The notes beneath the pieces are model-generated. The model was not told where the DNA came from, searched no databases, and saw only the letters and a program-made list of their open reading frames with translations. The position numbers and the translations under genes are program-made. Of a stretch of 22,788 nt of DNA, positions 6,597-14,913 are shown piece by piece. Each line of letters begins with the position of its first letter. Position 1 is the stretch's first letter. This DNA is from CAYFPO01 sp964345035 (GTDB lineage: Bacteria > Fidelibacterota > Marinisomatia > SCGC-AAA003-L08 > GCA-002704045), in NCBI GenBank assembly GCA_964345035.1, contig CAYFPO010000030.1, forward strand, positions 1-22,788, read 5' to 3'.

Positions 6597-9304
6597 TGAA
6601 ACAAATTTCTCCAAAGGTAAAATCAATTTTAACAGGTACGGGATTGACTTTTCTTGCTAGCGGGCTTACCATTCTCCTGCATAATTTTAATTTTTTCGAC
6701 GCAACAGAACTTAAATTATATGATTTCAGGTTTCAGTTGAGAGGACCAATCACAGGTGAATATTCTTTGGACCCTATCTCCAGAAAACCAGAAACATTTA
6801 CTGATTTAAACAATAACTCAAGATGGGACTTAAATGAAGAGTATGAGGATCAGGGAAATGGTATTTGGAATAGTCCTGAAATTTATGAAGATTCAAATAG
6901 TAATGGGAAGTTTGATCAAGGAGAACCATTTACAGATGCCGGAAATGGGAAATATGACAGCGGTATTAATGTGGTATTGGTTGAGATCGACGATGAATCC
7001 TGGAGGTTAATTGATGAATCCTGGCCTTACCCGAGAGGAAGAATTTGGGCACGCTGCATAAAAAATTTAGCAGCAGCCGGTGCAAAAGTAATCTTTTTCG
7101 ATATTGAATTTGATAAACCCGACCATCAATCTGAGAATATAATTAAAGAATTTGGTGAAAATACCATTGAGGGATTTATCCACGGGGATATTCACATGAA
7201 AGAAGCAATCCAATTTGCCCGGAATAAGGGTACTTCGGTTGTTTTGGGTTCAAAAATAGCTTTTGAACCAACGAGAGTGCCGCCGGAATATTATTTGACA
7301 CCGACAAAAATGTTAATGGAAGCCGATCCCCTTACCGGTGTGGTAGATGTACCGAATGATCTGGATGGAGTGAATCGCAGATATCTCGTTTTTAACCAGA
7401 TGGCGGAGGACACTACCTGGTACTTGTCAGGAGGAGTAAAGTCCGTATTGGAATATTTTGATATTAATTGGGACAATTCCGAATATGAATTTTTACTGGA
7501 AGAACGTCAAATTGTTATTCAGGATTTAGAAAATAATAATGAAATAATTATCAATACTTATGGAGACCAAAAGAATACCTTTCTAATAAATTATTATGGT
7601 CCCGCATCAGTTGCTACGCCGTCATTATTCAGTGAAAGCAAAGCATTTAAAACATTTAACAGATATCCATTGGCAAATGTCATTGATAATGCAGACTATG
7701 ATCTGTCCGAATTTATGGAAGATACTGACTGGATGGATCAATTCCTCCCGGGAAATATTCCGGATTATATTCTCGCAATTGAGGACATGGATCAAAGACA
7801 AATGATGATGGATTTAATGGGAATTGGCAGTTCAGATCTTTCAAACAGTCCATTCAATAATAAAATTGTTGTTATTGGCACTTCTCTGGAAGAACATCAG
7901 GATTTAAAAGTTACTCCTTTATTTTCTCTGTGGGGTGAAAAACATTTGATGCCGGGAATGGAGGTTCATGCAAATGCTATTCAGCAGATGCTGCATAATA
8001 ATTATATTCAGGTAATGAACAGTACAATTTCATTTTCAAAAATATCATTTTGGAAAGATCTGACAATAATAATTTTACTATCAATTATTACATACTTGCT
8101 GTTTTCAGCTGTAAGTCCTGCAATATCAGGATTGTTGGTTGGATTGGAAGTTCTAATTTGGATGAGCTATTCTGTAGGGGCATTCATAAATGATTATTTG
8201 TGGATCGGTAAATTTCTGATTGCAAAAATATTACCGGATTTTACCTCGGAAAGTTTATTTATAGTTCCTCCGGGATTTAATGAATCCATCCTGGTTCCGG
8301 TTGTATTTCCAATAGCATCAATCATTATCACCTACGGTGTAAATTTAAGCTACAAATTGTTTACAGAGGGGCAGGATAAGAAATTCCTTAAAGATACATT
8401 TGGCACATATATTTCTCCCGAACTTATAGATGATATGTTTGATAACAAAACACCACCTCTACTTGGTGGCAGCAGTGGAATGAGAACCGCAGTATTCACT
8501 GATATTGCTTCATTTTCAACATTTTCCGAGATCCTGTCTGCAACTGAATTAGTTGAATTGTTAAATGAGTATTTGACAGAAATGACAAATATTCTACTTG
8601 AAAACAACGGTACATTGGATAAATATGAGGGTGATGCAATTTGTGCATTTTTTGGTGCTCCTGTGGATCAACCTGACAATGCACACAGAGCGTTAACAAC
8701 TGCTGTCAAAATGCAGAATTCTTGTGAAAAGATGAGGCAAAAATGGGATGGCGAAGGTGATAAGTGGCCGGATATCGTTAAAAATATGAGAACTCGAATT
8801 GGTGTCAATTGGGGAGAAATGGTTAATGGGAATATGGGCTCTACACAACGGATGAACTATACAATGATGGGTGATACAGTGAATACAGCAGCAAGACTGG
8901 AATCCGGGGCTAAACAATATGGAATTTATACAGCGACTACACTTGAAACTCTGGAAGAAGCCGGTAGTGAACAATTTGAGTGGAGAATTGTAGATAAAAC
9001 ACGATATATGGGAAAATCTGATGCTATCACAACAGTAGAATTATTAGGATTAAAAAATGAAATTAATGAAAATTTAGTTAAATGTATCTCAATTTTTAAT
9101 AATGGATTTGAATTATATCAGAAAATGGAATGGGATAATGCAATAAATAAATTTATGGAAGCAGAAAAATTAGAAGAAGAATTTTCTGGCCGTCCAACCA
9201 ATCCAAGTAAAAAACTAATTGAAAGGTGCGAAGAATATAAAATATCTCCCCCAGCCCCGACTGCAAAAGAGTGGGACGGGGTGTATACAATGACTAAAAA
9301 ATAA
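6596..9304 (+). CDS. CHASE2-sensor class III adenylate cyclase
   Basis: A 902-residue inner-membrane protein that should make cAMP from ATP. I take ATG at 6596, overlapping the previous stop; an in-frame TTG lies one codon earlier. Order: TM1 (about 11-29); periplasmic CHASE2 sensor (about 35-475) with landmarks 'L-Y-D-F-R-F-Q-L-R-G', 'V-V-L-V-E-I-D-D-E-S-W' and 'W-P-Y-P-R-G-R-I-W-A'; a cluster of about three membrane helices (489-585); a cytoplasmic cyclase domain from about 628. The catalytic set is complete: metal aspartates D636 and D680, adenine-selecting K676, transition-state N763 and R767. The other base-selecting position, seven residues before that Asn, is T756, as in class IIIb enzymes, some of which respond to bicarbonate. 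The C-terminus has the 'F-N-N-G-F-E-L-Y...W-D-N-A-I' TPR-like segment and 'W-D-G-V-Y-T-M-T' ending common in this family. An Asp-rich insert (66-123) interrupts the CHASE2 domain. Confidence 0.93.
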   Translation: MKQISPKVKSILTGTGLTFLASGLTILLHNFNFFDATELKLYDFRFQLRGPITGEYSLDPISRKPETFTDLNNNSRWDLNEEYEDQGNGIWNSPEIYEDSNSNGKFDQGEPFTDAGNGKYDSGINVVLVEIDDESWRLIDESWPYPRGRIWARCIKNLAAAGAKVIFFDIEFDKPDHQSENIIKEFGENTIEGFIHGDIHMKEAIQFARNKGTSVVLGSKIAFEPTRVPPEYYLTPTKMLMEADPLTGVVDVPNDLDGVNRRYLVFNQMAEDTTWYLSGGVKSVLEYFDINWDNSEYEFLLEERQIVIQDLENNNEIIINTYGDQKNTFLINYYGPASVATPSLFSESKAFKTFNRYPLANVIDNADYDLSEFMEDTDWMDQFLPGNIPDYILAIEDMDQRQMMMDLMGIGSSDLSNSPFNNKIVVIGTSLEEHQDLKVTPLFSLWGEKHLMPGMEVHANAIQQMLHNNYIQVMNSTISFSKISFWKDLTIIILLSIITYLLFSAVSPAISGLLVGLEVLIWMSYSVGAFINDYLWIGKFLIAKILPDFTSESLFIVPPGFNESILVPVVFPIASIIITYGVNLSYKLFTEGQDKKFLKDTFGTYISPELIDDMFDNKTPPLLGGSSGMRTAVFTDIASFSTFSEILSATELVELLNEYLTEMTNILLENNGTLDKYEGDAICAFFGAPVDQPDNAHRALTTAVKMQNSCEKMRQKWDGEGDKWPDIVKNMRTRIGVNWGEMVNGNMGSTQRMNYTMMGDTVNTAARLESGAKQYGIYTATTLETLEEAGSEQFEWRIVDKTRYMGKSDAITTVELLGLKNEINENLVKCISIFNNGFELYQKMEWDNAINKFMEAEKLEEEFSGRPTNPSKKLIERCEEYKISPPAPTAKEWDGVYTMTKK

Positions 9305-9379
9305 CCTTAATAATTGTTATTCTAATGGTAAATTCTGTGACCGGATTAACATAGATTTTATAACGATAGTAATAATATC

Positions 9380-9430
9380 CCTGATTATTAATCAATCAGG
9401 AGGATGAAAAAGGGAAAAGTCCCTTGCTAA
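9380..9430 (+). promoter_or_regulatory. Structured mRNA leader with displaced Shine-Dalgarno
   Basis: A perfect 7-bp hairpin (9380-9386 with 9394-9400) covers the first half of an AGGAGG (9398-9403). A second perfect 5-bp hairpin, AGGGA (9411-9415) with TCCCT (9420-9424), lies between that AGGAGG and the ATG at 9430. The AGGGA could instead pair with the identical TCCCT at 9378-9382, excluding both hairpins. An eight-codon reading frame (MKKGKVPC) begins at 9404, directly against the AGGAGG, and its TAA overlaps the 9430 start as TAATG. These are visible features; a regulatory role is inference. Confidence 0.4.
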
Positions 9431-12400
9431 TGAAGAATAGGATGAATCGTCTTTTGAATCGTAAACGAACATTAAATATAGTCTTAATTTGTCTAATTTT
9501 ATTTTACGGATGTGACTCTAATCCACCGTATGTGGAGATTGTGTATCCGGTAAATCTTCAAGAAATGAACGGTGTAGATGTTATTGTTGTAGATGCATAT
9601 GATGAAGGAAAAGTTGTTGAAGTGCAGTTTTTTATCGATGGAGATTCACTCTGGACCGATTATAACGAACCGTGGGAATTTATCTGGAATGTAGCATATT
9701 GGGCAGATGATGATTTCCATGTTCTCTCCGCAAAAGCAATTGATTATTCAGGAAACATAGGTGAAGTCTTCCCGGAAGATCGTGTGAATGTAAAAGTCCC
9801 TTCTAGTGTTCAAGTATCACCACATTTGTTAACCCCGGTTCTTACCGACACTATCCGAGATACCAACACTCCATTATTTTCATGGCTCAGTATCCCTAAT
9901 GCAGTCAGTTATGAAATTGAAATGGGAAAATTTGGAGATTATTCAGATTTTGAAGAAATTTACGATATGATTGTCGATTCAACCGGGATAATTTATTCTC
10001 AGGTTGATGATATTGAAAATTTAGTTTCTTTTGGTAATGCAGCAACAATTCAAATCCCAAATGATACTTCCCTAACCATTGATTACCCTATCACAGATTC
10101 CACTGCCGGATTTTTCTGGCATGTGAGAGGGGAGAATGATGCCGGGAATTTCAGTGACTGGTCTGATACTTGGATTTTTAAAATTACTGGTCCGGAGGGA
10201 CCCTATCCAAACTACCCGGCGTTGGATACTTTACGGTCAAAACCTGCATTCAGTTGGTATAATAACCAGTATCTTGCTACTCAATATTTGCTGGTATTAG
10301 GTGGTGTTGACCCGTTGGAAAATGAAAATTATAATGGATTGGGGTATTTTGATGAGATAACTTTTGTCGATACGATCATAAAAGGAACAGATGTATATCA
10401 GGAATATCTGCCGGATGAAGAAATAACAATTGAAAGCGGAAAACACTGGTGGAAAATGAAAAGTATGAATGATGTAGGTATTTGGGGTGAATGGTCATTA
10501 GTGAAGTATTTTTATATTTCCGGACCAATCCGACCAACATTATCTAACCCTGAAAACGGTGAGATCATAACCGGAACCAATTTACCGGATTTTGATTGGC
10601 AGGATTCTGAAAATTCCATTGAATATCAATTGGTTATCGATAATAATGAAGATTTCTCCAGCCCGAAAGTAGATATAATCATACCCGAATCGTTTTACTT
10701 TTTATCCGATTTATCGCCGGAAGATTCATTATACACCGGTGTCAGTTTTTGGAAAACCCGGGCAAAAAATGATGTAGGCTTATGGGGGGAGTGGTCAGAA
10801 ACATGGAATTTTAATATTGCAGGACCAATACATCCCGAATTGCTCTACCCTACAACGAATAAATTTTTAACAGACAGAGATGAAATTTGGTTTAACTGGC
10901 GATTAGCAGAGAATGGAGTTTTGTATCAATTGCAAGTGGATAACAACCTGGATTTTTCCAGCCCCGAGATCGATACAGTAATAGTTGACAGTACTTATTC
11001 ATATAATGGAACGCTAAATACAGGAAGAAATTATTGGAGGGCTAGAAGTAGAAACAATATAGATCTGTGGGGTGAGTGGTCACCGGAAAATTCCTTCCGA
11101 TTTTATATCTATCCGGAGATTCCTGTTTTGACAGCTCCGGAATCGGGTTCAACCTTTACCAGTCAACCTGTGTTTTATTGGGAAGATTTACCCGGTGTGA
11201 CTAATTTTATATTACAAATCTCATCAAATCTGAATTTTGATTCAACTTCAATCATTTTAGAAGAATACCCATTTACAACTGGATATTCTACAGAAACCTA
11301 TCTGGATACAATAGATAATGACTTTTTCTGGAGGGTATTATCCAGAAATTCTGCAGATACAACCTACCTGGAGAGTGATTGGTCCGAGATTAGGTATTTC
11401 ATTGGTGAAGCATCTTCACCTCCTGCACTTATAAATCCGGAATTTGGTGAAGTGTTAATAGACCAACCCAATTTTGCATGGTCATCTGTTGTAAACGGAG
11501 ATAATTACCAGATTTTGGTTAGTTCTGATGAATCTTTTGAAAGTACAATTGATATTAATATGGTCATTGGAGGGACTGGGTTAACCAGTGATGTTGCATT
11601 AATCGCAGGAGATAATTATTGGAAAGTCAGAACACAGAATTTTCTTGGAATATGGAGCGATTATTCTGAAATCAGTATGTTCATTGTTGGAGGACCTCTC
11701 CCTTTAGCATTACTTGATCCTGAAAATAATTCTACTATTTTTTCTCAGCCTACTCTTACCTGGATGCCAATGTCAGGGGCAATTGAATACGAGGTTTTGA
11801 TTGATGATAGTTTATCTTTCAATTCACCCGAACTTGACACAATTATCAATTCAAATGAAATTCATTCATCGGCACCTCTGACGGAGGGTACCAATTTTTG
11901 GAAAGTAAGAGGTAAAAGTGATCTGGATATTTGGGGTGGATTTACTGATACCTGGCAATTTTCATTAATTGGTCCAAATGGACCAGAACTGCAGGAACCT
12001 GTAAATGGGTTTCCTGTGTATACAACTTTAACTCCATACTTTATGTGGGATTCACTAAGTACAGCAATTAAATATCAGATTGAAATAAGCATGGATGAGG
12101 ATTTTTCTGACATTGAATATTCTGATTCAACAATTCTAACACCAAATACCACTTTAATAACTGAATTAACAGAAGGAATTCATTACTGGAGAATAAGAGG
12201 ACAAAATGAATTGGGTATGTGGGGAACTTGGTCTCCAACAGATTATTTTGATATTACTGGTCCACCCGGACCTGAATTAGCTGTTCCGATAAATAGTGCC
12301 ACAATCACAGAGGATGCAACACCGGTATTCTCGTGGTTTGGAGAACCGTATGCTGTAAATTATTTAATTCAAATTGATGATAATGAAGATTTTACAAGTA

Positions 12401-14796
12401 TTATATTGGAAGCTGTTACCGATACACTGGCATTTGAACCAATTGAGCCCATCACGGATATTCCAGCAGAATTCTACTGGCGGGTGTATTCCCAAAATGA
12501 ATTTGGATTTTGGGGTAGTGCGTCCGAATCAAGAGAATTTTCAATTAGTGGACCTGCCTATCCAAATATTGATAGCTTTTTACCAAATATTTTTGATTTA
12601 ATTAGGCACACAAACCAACCTGTGTTTTCTTGGGAATCAGTAGATATTGCAGAGGGATATCATATCCAGGTGGATGATACTGATAATTCATTTTCAAATT
12701 TAGTAACTGATAATGATGAAATCCCCTCAAATACATATACAGTTGAAATACCCCTTGAACAAGGAATGTTTTATTGGCGTTTACGGGTTAGAAATATCGA
12801 TTTTATTTGGGGAGAATGGAGTCCCGGACTATGGTTTACAGTGACAGGAACTGAACCACCAGAATTGTTGTATCCATTGGGTGATACACTAACCTACTTA
12901 CCGGAATTTTCTTGGGAATATACAGATACAATTCCTGTCCAACAATATGAAATTCAGGTAGATAATAATCCGGTAGATGAAAATGACGAATTTCCGTCAC
13001 CGGAAATAAGTATTATTTTAAATGGTGATGTGAGTACCTATGCTGCTGTGGATACATTGAAAAACGGAAATAATTATTGGCGGGTACGATCTATGAATGA
13101 AGTAGGATATTGGGGAGAATGGTCTGAAGAACCTGGGTCATTCTATATGAAAGGACCAAATCCACCAGAGTTAATTTTACCTGTAGAGGGGGATACAATA
13201 CGTCATTTACCTGAATTTTCTTGGAATACGGTCGGTGAAGCTGTGGATTATCAATTGGAAGTCAATGATGATTCAGACTTTATTGGTGACAGTGTTGAAA
13301 TAAGAATTATTACACCGGAGTTGAATTATTTTTCATTATATGGGGATTCTTTAGCAGGTGGTCAGAATTATTGGCGTATGAGGAGTAGAAGTATAATCGG
13401 ACTCTGGGGTGAATGGTCGGAAGTGAATAGTTTTAATTTAGCAGGACCTTTACCACCTGCATTGAATGCGCCTGCACATGAAGACACTCTAAGAACACAG
13501 CCAACATTCAGCTGGAGTACACCGGAATATGCAGAAAATTATTTCATTGAGGTTGATAACACATCAGAATTTTCTTCTCCGGAAATAGAGAATGAGACGA
13601 ATTTAAATTTTTATACATCGGAAGTATCATTAATTGAAGGAACCAATTATTGGCGTGTAATGGCACAGAATGACGCCGGTATTTGGGGAGATTGGTCAGC
13701 CATTAATCAATTAACAATAACGGGACCCTTATCTCCTTCATTGCTCACCCCTGAAAACAATAGCAGGATTTATGACACTGACTACCCAGAATTTACATGG
13801 TTGGAACAGGAATATTCTGTGGATTATCAAATCCAAATTCTTAAAGATTCAACAATATTGCAGGAGAATATTATCGAAGGTGTATCCTATACTGCTTTGG
13901 ATTCTTTGGAATCCGGATATAATCAGTGGAGGGTTAGAGGTAGAAATAATTTGGGAATTTGGGGAGATTGGTCTGAATCCTGGAATTTATGGATACCTTA
14001 TGATTTAATAATGGAATTTGTAGAAATACCGTCAGGTAATTTTACATGGGGGGAGGATGATGAAATTGTTGATTTGAATTATGATTACTCAATATCTAAA
14101 TATCAGATTACAAATGAGCAGTATGTGCAATTCCTGAACGAGGCATATCAGGATGGAGACTTAAATGTTAATGAATCTGCTGGATTTGTTTCAGGTGAAT
14201 GTGAAGTTGAAACAAATAACATTACAACAAAAATATTGTTTACCCTGGATGGAGATATTAGCACATTTAATTTAGCTACAATCACTTTTTCAGATAATAT
14301 CTTTTATATAATACCTGGTCCGAATGACCTGGATTATAATAACCATCCAGTTGTCTTTGTTTCCTGGTGTGGTGCTCAGGCTTTCGTATCTCATTATAAT
14401 CTTTCTGTACCAACAGAACAGGAATGGGAAAAAGCAGCTAGAGGTGACACAGGTTTTGATTATCCTTGGGGCGATGAAATAACAAATACAAATGCCAATT
14501 ACTTAGCAAGTGGTGACCCCTGGGATAATGGAACAACACCTGTCGGTTTTTATAATGGCCAAAACTACGATGGATTCCAAACCGAAGATTCTCCAAGTCC
14601 ATTTGGTGTATATGATATGGCTGGGAACGTGAATGACTGGACCAGGGATATTTTAGAAAATGATGTACGAATTTATAAAGGCGGTTCTTATTTTAACTTA
14701 AATTCTGCAATTAAATCCTATACCAAAGCTGAGTATACCGGTGTTGGTGGTACAACAGAAAAAATTGGATTTAGAGTTGTTTTCATTCCCGATTAA
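9430..14796 (+). CDS. Giant lipoprotein: Ig-like domain, 14 fibronectin-III-like repeats, C-terminal FGE/SUMF1-like domain
   Basis: A 1788-residue probable surface or periplasmic protein. The N-terminus is basic, then hydrophobic, ending LILFYG-C28-DSN, an acceptable but atypical lipobox, so it is probably lipid-anchored. Residues about 30-125 form an Ig-like domain ('V-E-V-Q-F-F-I-D-G-D'). Fourteen repeats of mostly 90-100 residues follow, each with an early 'F-S-W', a middle 'Y-x-I-x-V-D', a late 'Y-W-R-V-R-S' and then a 'WGEWS' box and 'GP' linker. The last 265 residues have the sulfatase-modifying-factor/C-type-lectin-like fold: 'P-S-G-N-F-T-W-G', 'I-T-N-E-Q-Y', 'P-V-V-F-V-S-W', 'L-S-V-P-T-E-Q-E-W-E-K-A-A-R-G', 'Y-P-W-G-D', 'Y-D-M-A-G-N-V-N-D-W', 'G-G-S-Y', 'I-G-F-R-V'. 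The catalytic cysteines of true formylglycine-generating enzymes are absent. TTG at 9424 is an alternative start. A binding or adhesive role is more likely than catalysis. Confidence 0.82.
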   Translation: MKNRMNRLLNRKRTLNIVLICLILFYGCDSNPPYVEIVYPVNLQEMNGVDVIVVDAYDEGKVVEVQFFIDGDSLWTDYNEPWEFIWNVAYWADDDFHVLSAKAIDYSGNIGEVFPEDRVNVKVPSSVQVSPHLLTPVLTDTIRDTNTPLFSWLSIPNAVSYEIEMGKFGDYSDFEEIYDMIVDSTGIIYSQVDDIENLVSFGNAATIQIPNDTSLTIDYPITDSTAGFFWHVRGENDAGNFSDWSDTWIFKITGPEGPYPNYPALDTLRSKPAFSWYNNQYLATQYLLVLGGVDPLENENYNGLGYFDEITFVDTIIKGTDVYQEYLPDEEITIESGKHWWKMKSMNDVGIWGEWSLVKYFYISGPIRPTLSNPENGEIITGTNLPDFDWQDSENSIEYQLVIDNNEDFSSPKVDIIIPESFYFLSDLSPEDSLYTGVSFWKTRAKNDVGLWGEWSETWNFNIAGPIHPELLYPTTNKFLTDRDEIWFNWRLAENGVLYQLQVDNNLDFSSPEIDTVIVDSTYSYNGTLNTGRNYWRARSRNNIDLWGEWSPENSFRFYIYPEIPVLTAPESGSTFTSQPVFYWEDLPGVTNFILQISSNLNFDSTSIILEEYPFTTGYSTETYLDTIDNDFFWRVLSRNSADTTYLESDWSEIRYFIGEASSPPALINPEFGEVLIDQPNFAWSSVVNGDNYQILVSSDESFESTIDINMVIGGTGLTSDVALIAGDNYWKVRTQNFLGIWSDYSEISMFIVGGPLPLALLDPENNSTIFSQPTLTWMPMSGAIEYEVLIDDSLSFNSPELDTIINSNEIHSSAPLTEGTNFWKVRGKSDLDIWGGFTDTWQFSLIGPNGPELQEPVNGFPVYTTLTPYFMWDSLSTAIKYQIEISMDEDFSDIEYSDSTILTPNTTLITELTEGIHYWRIRGQNELGMWGTWSPTDYFDITGPPGPELAVPINSATITEDATPVFSWFGEPYAVNYLIQIDDNEDFTSIILEAVTDTLAFEPIEPITDIPAEFYWRVYSQNEFGFWGSASESREFSISGPAYPNIDSFLPNIFDLIRHTNQPVFSWESVDIAEGYHIQVDDTDNSFSNLVTDNDEIPSNTYTVEIPLEQGMFYWRLRVRNIDFIWGEWSPGLWFTVTGTEPPELLYPLGDTLTYLPEFSWEYTDTIPVQQYEIQVDNNPVDENDEFPSPEISIILNGDVSTYAAVDTLKNGNNYWRVRSMNEVGYWGEWSEEPGSFYMKGPNPPELILPVEGDTIRHLPEFSWNTVGEAVDYQLEVNDDSDFIGDSVEIRIITPELNYFSLYGDSLAGGQNYWRMRSRSIIGLWGEWSEVNSFNLAGPLPPALNAPAHEDTLRTQPTFSWSTPEYAENYFIEVDNTSEFSSPEIENETNLNFYTSEVSLIEGTNYWRVMAQNDAGIWGDWSAINQLTITGPLSPSLLTPENNSRIYDTDYPEFTWLEQEYSVDYQIQILKDSTILQENIIEGVSYTALDSLESGYNQWRVRGRNNLGIWGDWSESWNLWIPYDLIMEFVEIPSGNFTWGEDDEIVDLNYDYSISKYQITNEQYVQFLNEAYQDGDLNVNESAGFVSGECEVETNNITTKILFTLDGDISTFNLATITFSDNIFYIIPGPNDLDYNNHPVVFVSWCGAQAFVSHYNLSVPTEQEWEKAARGDTGFDYPWGDEITNTNANYLASGDPWDNGTTPVGFYNGQNYDGFQTEDSPSPFGVYDMAGNVNDWTRDILENDVRIYKGGSYFNLNSAIKSYTKAEYTGVGGTTEKIGFRVVFIPD
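9814..13998 (+). repeat. Tandem array of 14 fibronectin-III-like coding repeats
   Basis: Repeat units begin at about 9814, 10195, 10528, 10828, 11116, 11410, 11698, 11977, 12265, 12556, 12853, 13159, 13450 and 13729. Most are 270-335 bases; the first is the longest at about 380. At protein level each ends with a tryptophan/arginine strand and a W-G-x-W-S-type box: nine units have W-G-x-W-S exactly, two end D-W-S, and units 6, 7 and 9 are degenerate. DNA identity between units is low, so the array is old and diversified rather than recently amplified. Confidence 0.85.
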
Positions 14797-14797
14797 A

Positions 14798-14823
14798 AAT
14801 TAATTAGAACCATTTAATTAATT
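14798..14823 (+). terminator. Weak terminator candidate, all-AT hairpin
   Basis: AATTAATTA (14798-14806) pairs perfectly with TAATTAATT (14815-14823) around an 8-base loop, one base after the stop of the giant lipoprotein gene, and a short CTTTTT run follows a few bases later. The stem has no G-C pairs, so it is unlikely to terminate strongly. It does mark the boundary before the porX gene. Confidence 0.25.
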
Positions 14824-14913
14824 AAGAAACTTTTTCCTCCCGCTTGATTAATAATTCCTCATAATTCTTAGATAGGTCAGTCTTATCAAAAACATTTAAC
14901 TTTTATACTCAGT

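Noticed and set aside
8350..8974. Antisense reading frames within the cyclase gene
   Set aside because: They lie opposite the conserved cyclase domain, have no recognisable protein features or ribosome sites, and are explained by the codon pattern of the real gene.
9814..13998. Recent DNA-level amplification of the fibronectin-like repeats
   Set aside because: Units share protein motifs but little nucleotide identity and differ in length, which indicates an old, diversified array.
13999..14796. An active formylglycine-generating enzyme working with the sulfur-related gene at 131
   Set aside because: The C-terminal catalytic cysteines are missing, and ASST-type proteins are sulfotransferases that do not need formylglycine.
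131..14796. Type IX secretion C-terminal sorting domains on the exported proteins, suggested by the nearby porX
   Set aside because: The C-termini are dockerin-like, beta-barrel or FGE-like; none shows a T9SS sorting-domain pattern.
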